Notes under the pieces: model-generated
The model's database searches: none
What the model saw: only the letters and a program-made list of their open reading frames with translations
Told to the model about the DNA's origin: nothing
Program-made: the position numbers and the translations under genes
Part shown: in pieces, positions 1 through 8,117 of the stretch
Layout of the letters: each line of letters starts with the position of its first letter
Numbering within the stretch: position 1 is the first letter of the stretch
Assembly: GCA_965116595.1 (NCBI GenBank)
Contig: OZ220708.1
Location: forward strand, 2,108,001 to 2,172,000
Length of the DNA stretch: 64,000 nt
Direction of reading: 5' to 3'
Origin: G963663315 sp963668255
GTDB lineage: Bacteria > Pseudomonadota > Gammaproteobacteria > Arenicellales > Poriferihabitantaceae

Positions 1-2
1 TC

Positions 3-1232
3 GGTATCGGTGGATGCCTTGCGGCGCCTTGGCTCCTGTCTCACGGCATGGTTCCGAAAACCAGCGGCGTGACCGATACACAGATCGTTCTGGGGGTGTC
101 GGCGGCGTTTTCCGGCCCTTCACGGGGGCTGGGCATTGAACTCTATCGTGGCGCCATGGCCTGCTTCAACCATGTCAACAGCGTCGGCGGTATCAACGGC
201 CGCAAGATTGTCCTCAAGACCTACGACGATGGTTATCAACCGAACCCTTGTGTCGAAAACACGGTAAAGCTGACGTTGGACGATCAGGTGTTCGCGTTGT
301 TCGGCTATGTCGGCACGCCGACCGTAACGCGGGTTTTGCCGCTCCTGAAGAAATTCCAGGACGAAAAGATGTTCCTTTTCTTTCCGTTCACCGGGGCTCA
401 ACCGCAACGGCAACCGCCGTATGGGGAATTTGCTTTCAATCTGCGTGCATCCTATCGTCAGGAAACCAAAGGCCTGGTCGATAATTTCGTATCCGTCGGC
501 CGTCGGCGCATTGCTGTATTCTACCAGGCCGATGCCTACGGCCGCAGCGGCTGGGCAGGTGTGCGGCGCGCCCTTGATAAATACGGTGAACAGATCGTCG
601 GCGAGGCGACCTATCGGCGCGGTCAGAAGTTCACCAGTACCATGCGTCAGCAGGTCGAGATTCTGCAAGCGGCGAATCCCGACGCGGTCATCTGCATCGG
701 CGCTTATGCCGCCTGCGCCGCTTTTCTGCGCGATGCTGTCGATCAGGGCCTGCGCGTCCCGGTCGCGAATCTATCCTTCGTAGGAAGCGAAAACCTGCTG
801 AAACTGATTACCAGTGAGCAGAAGGACAGTCGGCGCTATACCGAACTTCTGGTCAATTCACAGGTTGTACCGAGTTACGAGGATATTTCGATTCCGGCAG
901 TCCGGGAATACCGTGAACTGTTGGAGCGTTACGACCCGCAGCCACCGGCTGAATTGCTCAAAGAGGATTACAGCCCCTTTTCGCACAGTTTTGTCAGCCT
1001 TGAAGGATTCCTTGACGCGAAACTGATGGTCGAAATTCTGCGGCGTCTCGGCGCCAGACCGACCCGAAATCATCTGGAGTATGCAGTGTTTTCGATCAAG
1101 GATTTTGATCTCGGAGTCGGTGTGCCAGTCTCATTTTCCGCCAACCGCAGGCAAGGACAGAATCGCGTCTACTACACGGTTGTGGACGGCGGCCGATTCG
1201 TGCCTTTGAGCGATTGGAAAAGCAGGTTTTAA
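3..1232 (+). CDS. Periplasmic amino-acid-type ABC substrate-binding protein (5' end outside window)
   Basis: This is a type-1 periplasmic binding protein of the LivK/Peripla_BP_6 family, which normally delivers branched-chain amino acids, urea or amides to an ABC importer. The frame is open from base 3, and the codons before the first ATG (48) encode a hydrophobic stretch (GCLAAPWLLSHG). That stretch looks like the end of a signal peptide, so the true start lies upstream of the window. The mature part opens with the typical IVLGVSAAFSGPSRGLG segment and contains the domain-crossover pattern of the family (VAVFYQ-like strand, then GVRRAL). No permease or ATPase follows. The next gene is a sensor-like membrane protein 4 bp away, so this binding protein may feed a signalling protein rather than a transporter. 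The family is clear; the ligand is unknown. Confidence 0.85.
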   Translation, partial: GIGGCLAAPWLLSHGMVPKTSGVTDTQIVLGVSAAFSGPSRGLGIELYRGAMACFNHVNSVGGINGRKIVLKTYDDGYQPNPCVENTVKLTLDDQVFALFGYVGTPTVTRVLPLLKKFQDEKMFLFFPFTGAQPQRQPPYGEFAFNLRASYRQETKGLVDNFVSVGRRRIAVFYQADAYGRSGWAGVRRALDKYGEQIVGEATYRRGQKFTSTMRQQVEILQAANPDAVICIGAYAACAAFLRDAVDQGLRVPVANLSFVGSENLLKLITSEQKDSRRYTELLVNSQVVPSYEDISIPAVREYRELLERYDPQPPAELLKEDYSPFSHSFVSLEGFLDAKLMVEILRRLGARPTRNHLEYAVFSIKDFDLGVGVPVSFSANRRQGQNRVYYTVVDGGRFVPLSDWKSRF

Positions 1233-1236
1233 CAAT

Positions 1237-1977
1237 ATGAAAATTCAAAAACTGTTCCAGAAGACCCTGTTCGGGATTTTTATGCTGTTCGGCGTGATCG
1301 GCGTCTCGACTTCGGCGCTGTGCATTTATACGGTCGATACCCAACTGTCGAAAGAATACGAAACCAACGCCAAAGGTCTGTCGAAGACTATTGCCGATGC
1401 CAGCGTCGATATCATCCTGAACCGTGGACTGTCGGCGCTGCAGTCATTGATTGACCAGTTCGTCGAGATCCAGGGCATCAGTTACATCTATGTTGTCAGT
1501 GATACCGGAGAGATTGTCGCCCATACCTTTGTGCCGGGCATCCCTGCGGAGATACTGGAGAGTGACCGGAACAATAGCGCTTCGGTACAGCGCAGCTTGC
1601 CGGGAATGGGTAATTTCGTCGAAGTCAGCAGCCCGATTCTCGCCGGTGTCGCCGGCAAGGTTTACATCGGCATGGATACCGGTCTGATCGCGCTGAAAAT
1701 CCAGCGGGCGATTGGCCAGCAGATTTATCTCATCTCAAGCATATTCGTGATCGGCATTATTGCGGCGATCTGGCTGGTGAATCTGGCGGCAAATCCACTG
1801 GCTTCCCTTCTTGGCTATACCATTGGCCTGGCGCGCGGTGACGGCGCGCCAGCGCCGGACGACGGTATTTTAGTCCGTGATGACGAAGTGGGGCAGATTG
1901 CGCGCTTGCTCCAGTATATCTCCAAAGTGGAGGGGGGCCCCGAACCCGGGCCGGATTCGTCGGGCACCCGGGTCTGA
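1237..1977 (+). CDS. Two-helix membrane sensor with periplasmic Cache-like domain and HAMP, no effector
   Basis: The protein is 246 residues. A first membrane helix spans about residues 9-31, a periplasmic single-Cache-like domain about 32-162, and a second helix about 165-186. A HAMP-like linker follows (NPLASLLGYTIGLARG, then DEVGQIARLLQYI), and the protein ends in a low-complexity Gly/Pro tail. Such proteins usually continue into a histidine kinase, diguanylate cyclase or chemotaxis domain, but the frame stops and an MFS gene begins 51 bp later. It starts 4 bp after the upstream binding-protein gene, so the two are probably co-transcribed and may form a ligand-sensing pair. The fold assignment is inferred from topology. 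Function is unknown, and the missing effector is real unless a sequencing frameshift is present. Confidence 0.7.
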   Translation: MKIQKLFQKTLFGIFMLFGVIGVSTSALCIYTVDTQLSKEYETNAKGLSKTIADASVDIILNRGLSALQSLIDQFVEIQGISYIYVVSDTGEIVAHTFVPGIPAEILESDRNNSASVQRSLPGMGNFVEVSSPILAGVAGKVYIGMDTGLIALKIQRAIGQQIYLISSIFVIGIIAAIWLVNLAANPLASLLGYTIGLARGDGAPAPDDGILVRDDEVGQIARLLQYISKVEGGPEPGPDSSGTRV

Positions 1978-2028
1978 TGCGCAACCCCCGGATCTGGCAA
2001 GTCGGCAACGAATAGTGAGTCGCTTCCC

Positions 2029-3363
2029 ATGACGCTCCCCCGCGCCGTGACGGTTCTGCTCTGCACCATGTTGCAGCTTTGTTTCGGTACTGTCTATGCG
2101 TGGAGTTTCTTTCAGACGTTGCTGGTCCGGCAACTTGGCTGGACGTTTACCGAAACCGCTATCGCCTTCAGCGTCACTATATTCTCACTCGGCATGTCCG
2201 CGGCCTGGGCCGGCGCTGCCCTGCCGCGACTCGGTCCGAGAAAGCTGGCGATTATAGGTAGTTTGATGTTTTCCAGTGGTTACCTTCTTGCCGGTCTGGC
2301 CCTGTATATTGATTTTCTTCCGCTCTTTTACATCGGCTATGGCGTCATCGGCGGCGCCGGGATCGGGCTGGGTTACGTGACTCCGGTGGCGACGGCGGCG
2401 AAATGGTATCCCGATCATAAGGGGTTGGCGACCGGTATCGTGGTCATGGGCTTCGGTTTCGGCGCCTTCGTGCTGAGCAAATTATTGGCGCCGGTTCTGA
2501 TCGTTACCACCGAAGGTGATCTGGTTCAGGTCTTTGTCTGGCTTGGCGTACTGTTTGCGGCGATTCTGCTGCCGTCCAGTTATTTTCTGCGTGACCCGCC
2601 GCCCTCTTACCGGATAACGGCCGGCTCTGCTTCGGATTTCCGGAAATACGATGATTCGGGAACTGTTTCACAGTGCCTTCGCACTCGTGAATTTACCCTC
2701 ATGTGGCTGGTTTTTTTCTTTAATATCGCTGCCGGAATCTCCGTTATCAGCTTTCAGTCGTCGCTGCTTCAGGATGTCTGGGGGCTGGCTGATCCTTCAA
2801 TCGAGCCGCAAGTACTGGCGCAATACGGAGCGACCCTGATCGCCGTCAGCTCGCTGTGCAACGGTGTCGGCCGGTTGTTCTGGGGGTTATTATCGGATCG
2901 GATTGGCCGGGTTCGGGTGTTCCGCTTCCTGCTTGCCAGCCAGATGGTCGTTTTCGGTATTTTGATGACCGAGAGCAATCCGTGGGTTTTCTCGGCTCTG
3001 GTTTGCTATGTGCTGCTGTGTTTCGGCGGCGGCTTCGCGACCATGCCTTCATTCGTGCTTGATGTTTTCGGTTCCCGGAAAATGTCGGTCATCTATGGGG
3101 CGATCCTCACTGCCTGGGCGGCGGCAGGCATCTTCGGCCCGGTTTATGTCGGCTATATCAAGGATCAGTACCCTGACCGCGCGACCATTTACTGTTTCCT
3201 GATAGGAGTTCTTATACTCGGAGTCGGTTTTACCTTTTCCTACCTGTTGAACGACGAGCGGATTCGCTTTACCAGGCCGACCATGGAAAGTACGTTGCGT
3301 CGCTTCGGCATTTCGGAGCCACGCCGAAAGTCGGCGCCGGATATTCAGGAACAACCACGTTAG
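2029..3363 (+). CDS. MFS transporter, oxalate/formate antiporter (OFA) family
   Basis: This 444-residue protein has about twelve hydrophobic helices. It carries the OFA-type N-terminus (MLQLCFGTVYAWSFF) and the family's conserved GGAGIGLGYVTPVATAAKWYPDHKG loop region around residues 105-130, given here in part as AKWYPDHKGLATG. A second-half loop has the MFS signature FWGLLSDRIGRVRVF near residue 285. OFA members exchange small monocarboxylates or dicarboxylates across the inner membrane. No oxalate or formate enzyme is adjacent, so the substrate cannot be assigned. The gene is convergent with plsY. Confidence 0.85.
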   Translation: MTLPRAVTVLLCTMLQLCFGTVYAWSFFQTLLVRQLGWTFTETAIAFSVTIFSLGMSAAWAGAALPRLGPRKLAIIGSLMFSSGYLLAGLALYIDFLPLFYIGYGVIGGAGIGLGYVTPVATAAKWYPDHKGLATGIVVMGFGFGAFVLSKLLAPVLIVTTEGDLVQVFVWLGVLFAAILLPSSYFLRDPPPSYRITAGSASDFRKYDDSGTVSQCLRTREFTLMWLVFFFNIAAGISVISFQSSLLQDVWGLADPSIEPQVLAQYGATLIAVSSLCNGVGRLFWGLLSDRIGRVRVFRFLLASQMVVFGILMTESNPWVFSALVCYVLLCFGGGFATMPSFVLDVFGSRKMSVIYGAILTAWAAAGIFGPVYVGYIKDQYPDRATIYCFLIGVLILGVGFTFSYLLNDERIRFTRPTMESTLRRFGISEPRRKSAPDIQEQPR

Positions 3364-3397
3364 AACAAGGCTCTGGGAAAACCGCATTGACCTTCCC

Positions 3398-3440
3398 GGA
3401 ACAATCTGGTTGTGGACTGGACAACTACAGGGGTTGTTCC
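3398..3440. terminator. Nested inverted repeats between convergent genes
   Basis: An outer arm pair GGAACAA (3398-3404) and TTGTTCC (3434-3440) encloses an inner pair GTTGT (3409-3413) and ACAAC (3421-3425) around a 7-base loop. It lies in the 130-bp gap between two converging genes, where a bidirectional stop would be useful. There is no T-tract on either strand, so a canonical intrinsic terminator is not shown. Confidence 0.35.
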
Positions 3441-3493
3441 CATGGAAATGGATGGCAATGACAGTGACAGTGGGAGGAAGGTTGAACGCCTTG

Positions 3494-4087
3494 TCAGGAG
3501 GACTTGAGTTTGATCTTGCTTTCGGTTCCTGCCAGCAGGCGGGTTATGTTTTCCCGGTGGCGCCAGAAAAGCAGTGCGGCGATGATCAGGCTCATCACCA
3601 GCAGCCAGGGGTCCGGCAGTAACCACAGCACTATCAAGGGCGCCAGTGTCGCCGCAGTAAGGGCGGCCAGCGATGAGTATCGAAACAGAACTGCCACGGT
3701 CATCCAGACAATAAACAGGATCAGGATCAGAACGCCGCTTGCTCCCAAATATACGCCGCAAGCGGTAGCAACCCCCTTGCCGCCTTTGAAGCGATAAAAC
3801 AGGGGGTAGAGGTGGCCTAGAAAAGCTGCCATTCCGACCAGTGAAACGGTAAGTGCGCTGGCGGTCAATTCCCTGGCGACCAGAACCGGAATCAGTCCTT
3901 TGAGTACATCGCCAATCAAGGTGATGACTGCGGCCTTCTTTCCTCCGATTCGCAAGACATTGGTTGCCCCGGGATTGTGTGAGCCTGTGCTTCTGGGGTC
4001 GGTCAGTCCCATCAGGCGGCATATGATGATGGCGCTGGAAACGGAACCAAAACAATATGCAAGCGGGGGTAGAAAGTAGTCTATCAT
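3494..4087 (-). CDS. plsY: Glycerol-3-phosphate acyltransferase PlsY
   Basis: PlsY is an inner-membrane acyltransferase that transfers the acyl group from acyl-phosphate to glycerol-3-phosphate, the first step of phospholipid synthesis. The three family motifs are visible: FGSVSSAIIICRLMGLTDPR near the N-terminus, SHNPGATNVLRIGGK (motif 1) and FLGHLYPLFYRFKGGKGVAT (motif 2). The length of 197 residues is normal. The ATG at 4087 was preferred to an upstream TTG (4102) because it leaves the usual short N-terminus before the first helix. It is divergent from folB, the arrangement seen in other gammaproteobacteria. Confidence 0.95.
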   Translation of the reverse strand: MIDYFLPPLAYCFGSVSSAIIICRLMGLTDPRSTGSHNPGATNVLRIGGKKAAVITLIGDVLKGLIPVLVARELTASALTVSLVGMAAFLGHLYPLFYRFKGGKGVATACGVYLGASGVLILILFIVWMTVAVLFRYSSLAALTAATLAPLIVLWLLPDPWLLVMSLIIAALLFWRHRENITRLLAGTESKIKLKSS

Positions 4088-4204
4088 TGTAAGTAATATC
4101 AAACCTGGGCTGAATTCGACATGTTGTCGGTTGAGATTATTGTTTTCGGGTTGAAATAAAATTGAAGCTTAAATCAGAAGCATCCTGAAGTAACGGAAAA
4201 ATAC

Positions 4205-4567
4205 ATGGACATTATTTACCTTCATGGCTTGAAAGTCGATTGTGTTATCGGGGTTTGGGAGTGGGAAAGACAGATTACCCAGAGCATAACCGTCGATCTC
4301 GACATGGGTTTCAACATAGCGGCTGCGGTTGACAGCGATGAGATCAGGGATACGTTGAGTTACCGGGATGTGTCCAAACGGGTCGAGTCATTTATTCGCG
4401 AATCCCGGTTTCAACTGGTGGAAATGCTGGCAGAGGAGGTCGCTGGAATCCTGATCGGTGAATTCGATATCGAGTGGTGCCGGGTAAAAATCAATAAGTT
4501 CGGGGCAATCAGAGGGGCTGGGGATGTCGGTATTGTCATTGAGCGTGGACGGAAGGCTGAGATGTGA
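4205..4567 (+). CDS. folB: Dihydroneopterin aldolase FolB
   Basis: FolB converts 7,8-dihydroneopterin to 6-hydroxymethyl-7,8-dihydropterin and glycolaldehyde in folate synthesis. The 120-residue length is typical. The start MDIIYLHGLKVDCVIGVWEWER matches the family, with the pterin-binding Glu in LVEMLAEEVA (about residues 75-84) and the Lys in VKINKFGAIRGA near residue 100. It overlaps folK by 4 bp (GTGA), so the two consecutive pathway enzymes are translationally coupled. A weak Shine-Dalgarno-like ACGGAA precedes the ATG. Confidence 0.95.
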   Translation: MDIIYLHGLKVDCVIGVWEWERQITQSITVDLDMGFNIAAAVDSDEIRDTLSYRDVSKRVESFIRESRFQLVEMLAEEVAGILIGEFDIEWCRVKINKFGAIRGAGDVGIVIERGRKAEM

Positions 4568-5055
4568 CTTACATTCTGCTCAGTATCGGGAGCAATATTG
4601 ATCGGGATAAGAACGTCCGTTACGCGATCCGGAAAATTGCAGAAAGATATGGCGAAATTAATCTGTCACCGGTCTATGAAACCTCCTCTGTCGGGTTTGT
4701 GGGGCAACCCTTCCTGAATCTGGTACTCGGGCTTCATTCCGGGGATGACCTGTTGCAAATCCGTGAATACCTGCGGGGAATTGAGTCGGATGTGGGGCGC
4801 GTGCGCGGAAGAAAATCATTTGACAATCGGTTGCTGGATATAGATGTGATCCTGTTTGGTGATAAAAACCTGCGATCTGCCGGGTTTGAAATTCCCCGGC
4901 ACGAAATTGAGAAGTTCGCTTACGTGTTGAAGCCGCTTTCGGATCTGCATCCAAAAATGGTGCATCCAGTCACTGGCAAAACCTATGATCGGATGTGGCA
5001 GGATTTCAGCGAAAAGTCAGACCAGTTGGTCACGCTCAGCCAATTTACCCCTTGA
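4564..5055 (+). CDS. folK: 6-hydroxymethyl-dihydropterin pyrophosphokinase FolK
   Basis: FolK (HPPK) transfers pyrophosphate from ATP to 6-hydroxymethyl-dihydropterin, the product of the FolB reaction. The GTG start at 4564 overlaps the folB stop codon. The protein has the N-terminal LLSIGSN motif and the HPPK signature around residues 79-97 (GRVRGRKSFDNRLLDIDVIL), including the Asp pair that binds magnesium. At 163 residues it is a normal HPPK. The gene ends shortly before the rpmB promoter. Confidence 0.95.
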   Translation: MTYILLSIGSNIDRDKNVRYAIRKIAERYGEINLSPVYETSSVGFVGQPFLNLVLGLHSGDDLLQIREYLRGIESDVGRVRGRKSFDNRLLDIDVILFGDKNLRSAGFEIPRHEIEKFAYVLKPLSDLHPKMVHPVTGKTYDRMWQDFSEKSDQLVTLSQFTP

Positions 5056-5090
5056 AAAAGTAATTATCGCTACCCAAAAGGGCTGTTTTC

Positions 5091-5099
5091 TGGTATAAA
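5091..5099 (+). promoter_or_regulatory. Extended -10 promoter for rpmB-rpmG
   Basis: The sequence TGGTATAAA (TG at 5091-5092, hexamer 5094-5099) is an extended -10 element 43 bp before the rpmB ATG. No good -35 hexamer is seen 16-18 bp upstream, which fits extended -10 promoters. The segment between it and the ATG is a short untranslated leader. Confidence 0.5.
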
Positions 5100-5142
5100 T
5101 CGCGCCCCGCTTCGTTAATTTAAGAAAATTCAAGGTAAGTCA

Positions 5143-5379
5143 ATGGCCAGAGTCTGTCAAGTAACCGGGAAACGAACCGTATCAGGTAACAATGTTTCCC
5201 ACGCGCACAACAAAACCAAGCGCAAGTTTCTGCCCAATTTACACAGTCGGCGTTTCTGGGTCGAAAGTGAAAATCGCTGGGTTCGCCTGCGTGTATCCTC
5301 TGCCGGATTGCGAACTATAGACAAGAAGGGTATTGACAGCGTTTTGGGTGAAATCCGGTCCCGCGGAGAAACCGTCTGA
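5143..5379 (+). CDS. rpmB: 50S ribosomal protein L28
   Basis: L28 is a small basic protein of the large ribosomal subunit. The 78-residue protein has the invariant start MARVCQVTGK, then VSHAHNKTKRKFLPNLHSRRFW and VRLRVSSAGLRTIDKKGID. It is followed 40 bp later by rpmG, the normal bacterial pair. An extended -10 promoter lies directly upstream. Confidence 0.97.
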   Translation: MARVCQVTGKRTVSGNNVSHAHNKTKRKFLPNLHSRRFWVESENRWVRLRVSSAGLRTIDKKGIDSVLGEIRSRGETV

Positions 5380-5388
5380 GGCGTTTTG

Positions 5389-5415
5389 GAAGAGGAATTG
5401 CAAGAAGAGGAATTG
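5389..5415 (+). repeat. Duplicated 12-bp ribosome-binding segment before rpmG
   Basis: The 12-mer GAAGAGGAATTG occurs at 5389-5400 and again at 5404-5415, a 15-bp periodic tandem duplication just before the rpmG ATG (5420). Each copy carries an AGAGG Shine-Dalgarno core. The second copy is at a workable distance from the start codon; the first is a spare site upstream. Confidence 0.7.
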
Positions 5416-5419
5416 TAAA

Positions 5420-5575
5420 ATGAGAGATAAGATAAAACTGGTTTCAAGCGCTGGCACTGGCCACTACTACACGACCACCAAAAACAAACGGACGATGACC
5501 GAAAAAATAGAGTTCAGGAAATACGATCCGGTGGTTCGCAAACACGTTGTATACAAGGAAGCAAAAATTAAATAA
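5420..5575 (+). CDS. rpmG: 50S ribosomal protein L33
   Basis: L33 is a 51-residue large-subunit protein. The sequence MRDKIKLVSSAGTGHYYTTT, then KNKR and KIEFRKYDPVVRKHVVYKEAKIK, is the standard gammaproteobacterial form. It has no zinc-binding cysteines, so it is the C-minus, zinc-independent version. The ATG at 5420 is chosen because the family starts here and an AGAGG site sits upstream; the frame stays open further 5' but codes for nothing recognisable. dut follows 5 bp after the stop. Confidence 0.96.
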   Translation: MRDKIKLVSSAGTGHYYTTTKNKRTMTEKIEFRKYDPVVRKHVVYKEAKIK

Positions 5576-5580
5576 CGGCG

Positions 5581-6039
5581 TTGAAAAAGAAAATCGACGT
5601 CAGGATACTGGATTCGCGAATAGCAGACGAATTCGGCTTGCCTGAATACGCGACATCGGGTTCAGCGGGCCTCGATTTGCGTGCATGTATTACCGAAGCC
5701 CTGGCGCTCTCGCCCGGACAGACAGAATTGATTCCAACCGGAATTGCAATCCATATCGCTGATCCCGGACTTGCTGCGGTTCTGATTCCCAGATCCGGAG
5801 CAGGGCACAGGCAGGGTATTGTGCTCGGAAATCTGACGGGTCTGATCGATTCCGACTATCAGGGCCAGTTGTTTATTTCCTGCTGGAATCGCAGCAGTAC
5901 GGAGTTCACCATTGAGCCGGGTGACCGCATTGCCCAGATGGTGATCATTCCGGTGGTACAGGCAGAATTCAACGTGGTTGATTCATTCGACCAAAGTGAA
6001 CGTACAGACGGAGGATTCGGCTCAACCGGGAGAAACTGA
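5581..6039 (+). CDS. dut: dUTP diphosphatase Dut
   Basis: Dut hydrolyses dUTP to dUMP and pyrophosphate, which keeps uracil out of DNA and supplies dTMP synthesis. All five trimeric dUTPase motifs are visible: GSAGLDLRA (1), IPRSGAGHRQGIVLGNLTG (2 and 3 begin here), GLIDSDYQGQL (3), RIAQMVI (4) and the C-terminal RTDGGFGSTGR arm (5). It starts with TTG (residues KKKIDVRILD follow); no ATG fits the family start. It lies 5 bp after rpmG. In E. coli coaBC lies between rpmG and dut, and it is absent here. Confidence 0.95.
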   Translation: MKKKIDVRILDSRIADEFGLPEYATSGSAGLDLRACITEALALSPGQTELIPTGIAIHIADPGLAAVLIPRSGAGHRQGIVLGNLTGLIDSDYQGQLFISCWNRSSTEFTIEPGDRIAQMVIIPVVQAEFNVVDSFDQSERTDGGFGSTGRN

Positions 6040-6072
6040 TGGCCCAACCTGATTATTACCTGGCCTTTTAAA

Positions 6073-7017
6073 ATGTTACGAACCGCATACATCTATGATC
6101 CGTTATTCCTGTCCCACCACACCGGGCCGCGCCACCCGGAATGCAGTGAGCGCCTGACTTCCGCTCATGCAATGCTGAGCCGACAGGAGTGGTTCGACAG
6201 TCTGCATCAGTACCCGACCAGGAAGGCGTTACCCGATACGGTGCAACTGATTCACGACCCCGGCTATATCGACAGGGTGCAACGGGCCTGTGATTCCGGC
6301 GTGCGCCATATCGATACCCCTGATGTTTCGGTTTCAACTGCATCCTGTGAGGTTGCGCTGAACGCGACCGGCAGTGTACTTGAAATTGCTGATCAGGTCA
6401 TGGCAGGCAATGTAGACAATGGTTTTGCGATGGTACGGCCACCGGGACATCACGCAGAGGTGGCTCAGGCTATGGGATTTTGCCTGTTCAACAGTGTTGC
6501 TGTCGCGGCCCGGTACCTGCAAGGTAAATATGGACTGGAACGAATCCTGATTCTGGATTGGGATGTGCATCACGGTAACGGAACGCAACACATTTTCGAG
6601 CAGGATTCATCGGTGTTTTATATCAGTTTGCATCAGTTTCCTCATTATCCAGGAACCGGTTCCCTGTCAGAAACAGGTATCGGTGAAGGCGAAGGGGCGA
6701 CGCTTAATTGCCCGATGAGTCCCGGCCTTGGGGATCGTCAGTATCGGGAGGCATTCGAGAATATCATTTTGCCCCGGGCAAAAGCGTTTTGTCCTGATGC
6801 GGTGCTGATATCTGCGGGATTCGACGCCCATCAGGCAGACCCCCTGGGCGCGATCAATCTGAACAATGAAAGCTACGCCTGGATGACCCGGATGATGATG
6901 GAACTGGCCGAACAGTGTTGCGCGGGAAGGTTGATTTCAGTTCTTGAAGGAGGATACGACCTCACTGCATTGGCGGAATCGGTCACCGAACACGTCAGGG
7001 TGCTGAGTCAGTCCTGA
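6073..7017 (+). CDS. Histone-deacetylase-fold deacetylase (acetylpolyamine amidohydrolase type)
   Basis: This 314-residue zinc amidohydrolase belongs to the class II HDAC/AcuC/AphA superfamily. Catalytic features are present: RPPGHHAE with the paired His at about 126-127, the zinc ligands in DWDVHHGNGT at about 162-171, ISAGFDAHQADPLG with a third ligand Asp, and the LEGGYDL Tyr near the C-terminus. Bacterial members remove acetyl groups from polyamines, acetoin-utilisation proteins or other small amides. The substrate cannot be told from the sequence. It follows dut by 33 bp and converges on the next gene with only one base between stop codons. Confidence 0.85.
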   Translation: MLRTAYIYDPLFLSHHTGPRHPECSERLTSAHAMLSRQEWFDSLHQYPTRKALPDTVQLIHDPGYIDRVQRACDSGVRHIDTPDVSVSTASCEVALNATGSVLEIADQVMAGNVDNGFAMVRPPGHHAEVAQAMGFCLFNSVAVAARYLQGKYGLERILILDWDVHHGNGTQHIFEQDSSVFYISLHQFPHYPGTGSLSETGIGEGEGATLNCPMSPGLGDRQYREAFENIILPRAKAFCPDAVLISAGFDAHQADPLGAINLNNESYAWMTRMMMELAEQCCAGRLISVLEGGYDLTALAESVTEHVRVLSQS

Positions 7018-7018
7018 A

Positions 7019-8050
7019 TCAATTCCCCAAACAGGAGACCGCCTGTTCGAGAGTGGCAGGATTGATCACTGACAGATAACCAGGCGCGGATTCACTTCCT
7101 CTGAATGCCCGCTTGACGATGCCTTCGAGATTTGGACGTTTACTGGTCGCACTTTTGCCTATGCCGCCGCCAAATTCGATCATCAGGTCTACCCCGTACT
7201 GGCCTGCTGAAATCAGGTTTTGATGCCAGAGTACCGGGTTGAACAGTTGTAAATACAATTTGGATCGTATCGAATCCGGGTCCCGGTCATGGGCCTGGCC
7301 GGTGAAGTTGGACAGGACATCGACTGAAGGCGAGTTGATATCGGCCTGCTCCAGCACTTGTCTGAATCGTCGTGCCGCCTCTACCATGTACGAGGTATGG
7401 AATGCGCCTTCGGTTTTCAGTCTTGCGCTGCGTTTTCCGGGAAATTTTTCAGCCATCGTGGCGACCAGCGCGTCAAGATCCTGAGCCCGCCCGCCAACCA
7501 CATTCTGATCAGGGAGATTGCAGGCGGCGATACCGCAATTGTGCTGTTCAGCCAGGGCAGTGGCGGATTCGAGATCGATCATCAGCGCCTCCATTTCACC
7601 TTCACCGTATTCGCCCATCAGTTCGCCGCGGGTTTTTACCAGTTGCAATCCGAGTTCGAAGCTCAAGGCTCCGGCAGCTACCAGGGCAGAGTATTCGCCA
7701 ATACTGTGGCCTGCGACCAGGGCCGGCGCGATTTCATGGTCGAGTTGTTCCATCAACAGGCGAAGGCAGGCGATGGAATGGGTCAGCAATACCGGCTGGG
7801 TATAACGGGTCAAATTGATTTCCCCGTCAGGGTCGTCAAAGGAAAGTCTGGCGATGTCATAACCAAGCGCATCACTGGCCTGCTCATAGGTGTGTCTGAC
7901 GCTGGCATGCTGTAGATGGAAATCCTTGCCGATACCGGGGTATTGAGAACCCTGACCCGGGAAAAGGAAGGCAATTTTTGATGGGGTCATTGGCAGGCTG
8001 GGGGTTGAATTTTTGGTCGGATTATATCCCGAATTTTCAATTTGGTTCAT
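7019..8050 (-). CDS. Stand-alone ACP S-malonyltransferase-like acyltransferase
   Basis: The protein has the FabD/acyltransferase fold: FLFPGQGSQYPGIG at about residues 28-41, the nucleophile elbow GHSIGEYSALVAAGAL with Ser116, and the catalytic His in TEGAFHTSYM near 213. FabD loads malonyl groups onto acyl carrier protein. This gene is far from any fatty-acid cluster in the window and has a slightly unusual GHSIGEY elbow, so it may be a second transacylase, for example for polyketide or trans-acting use. An ATG at 7990 would remove a 20-residue polar N-terminal extension and could be the real start. Confidence 0.8.
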   Translation of the reverse strand: MNQIENSGYNPTKNSTPSLPMTPSKIAFLFPGQGSQYPGIGKDFHLQHASVRHTYEQASDALGYDIARLSFDDPDGEINLTRYTQPVLLTHSIACLRLLMEQLDHEIAPALVAGHSIGEYSALVAAGALSFELGLQLVKTRGELMGEYGEGEMEALMIDLESATALAEQHNCGIAACNLPDQNVVGGRAQDLDALVATMAEKFPGKRSARLKTEGAFHTSYMVEAARRFRQVLEQADINSPSVDVLSNFTGQAHDRDPDSIRSKLYLQLFNPVLWHQNLISAGQYGVDLMIEFGGGIGKSATSKRPNLEGIVKRAFRGSESAPGYLSVINPATLEQAVSCLGN

Positions 8051-8117
8051 GTTTGGTTGAAATCAAACGAGTAGAATAACGACTTTTTCAATTTCGACAC
8101 TTATTTCGGGCAATAAA

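Noticed and set aside
5540..5560. TTGTATACAA palindrome inside rpmG resembling the GTATAC operator
   Set aside because: It lies inside a conserved ribosomal-protein coding sequence, and the codons explain it. Other isolated GTATAC hexamers in the window are also single and unpaired.
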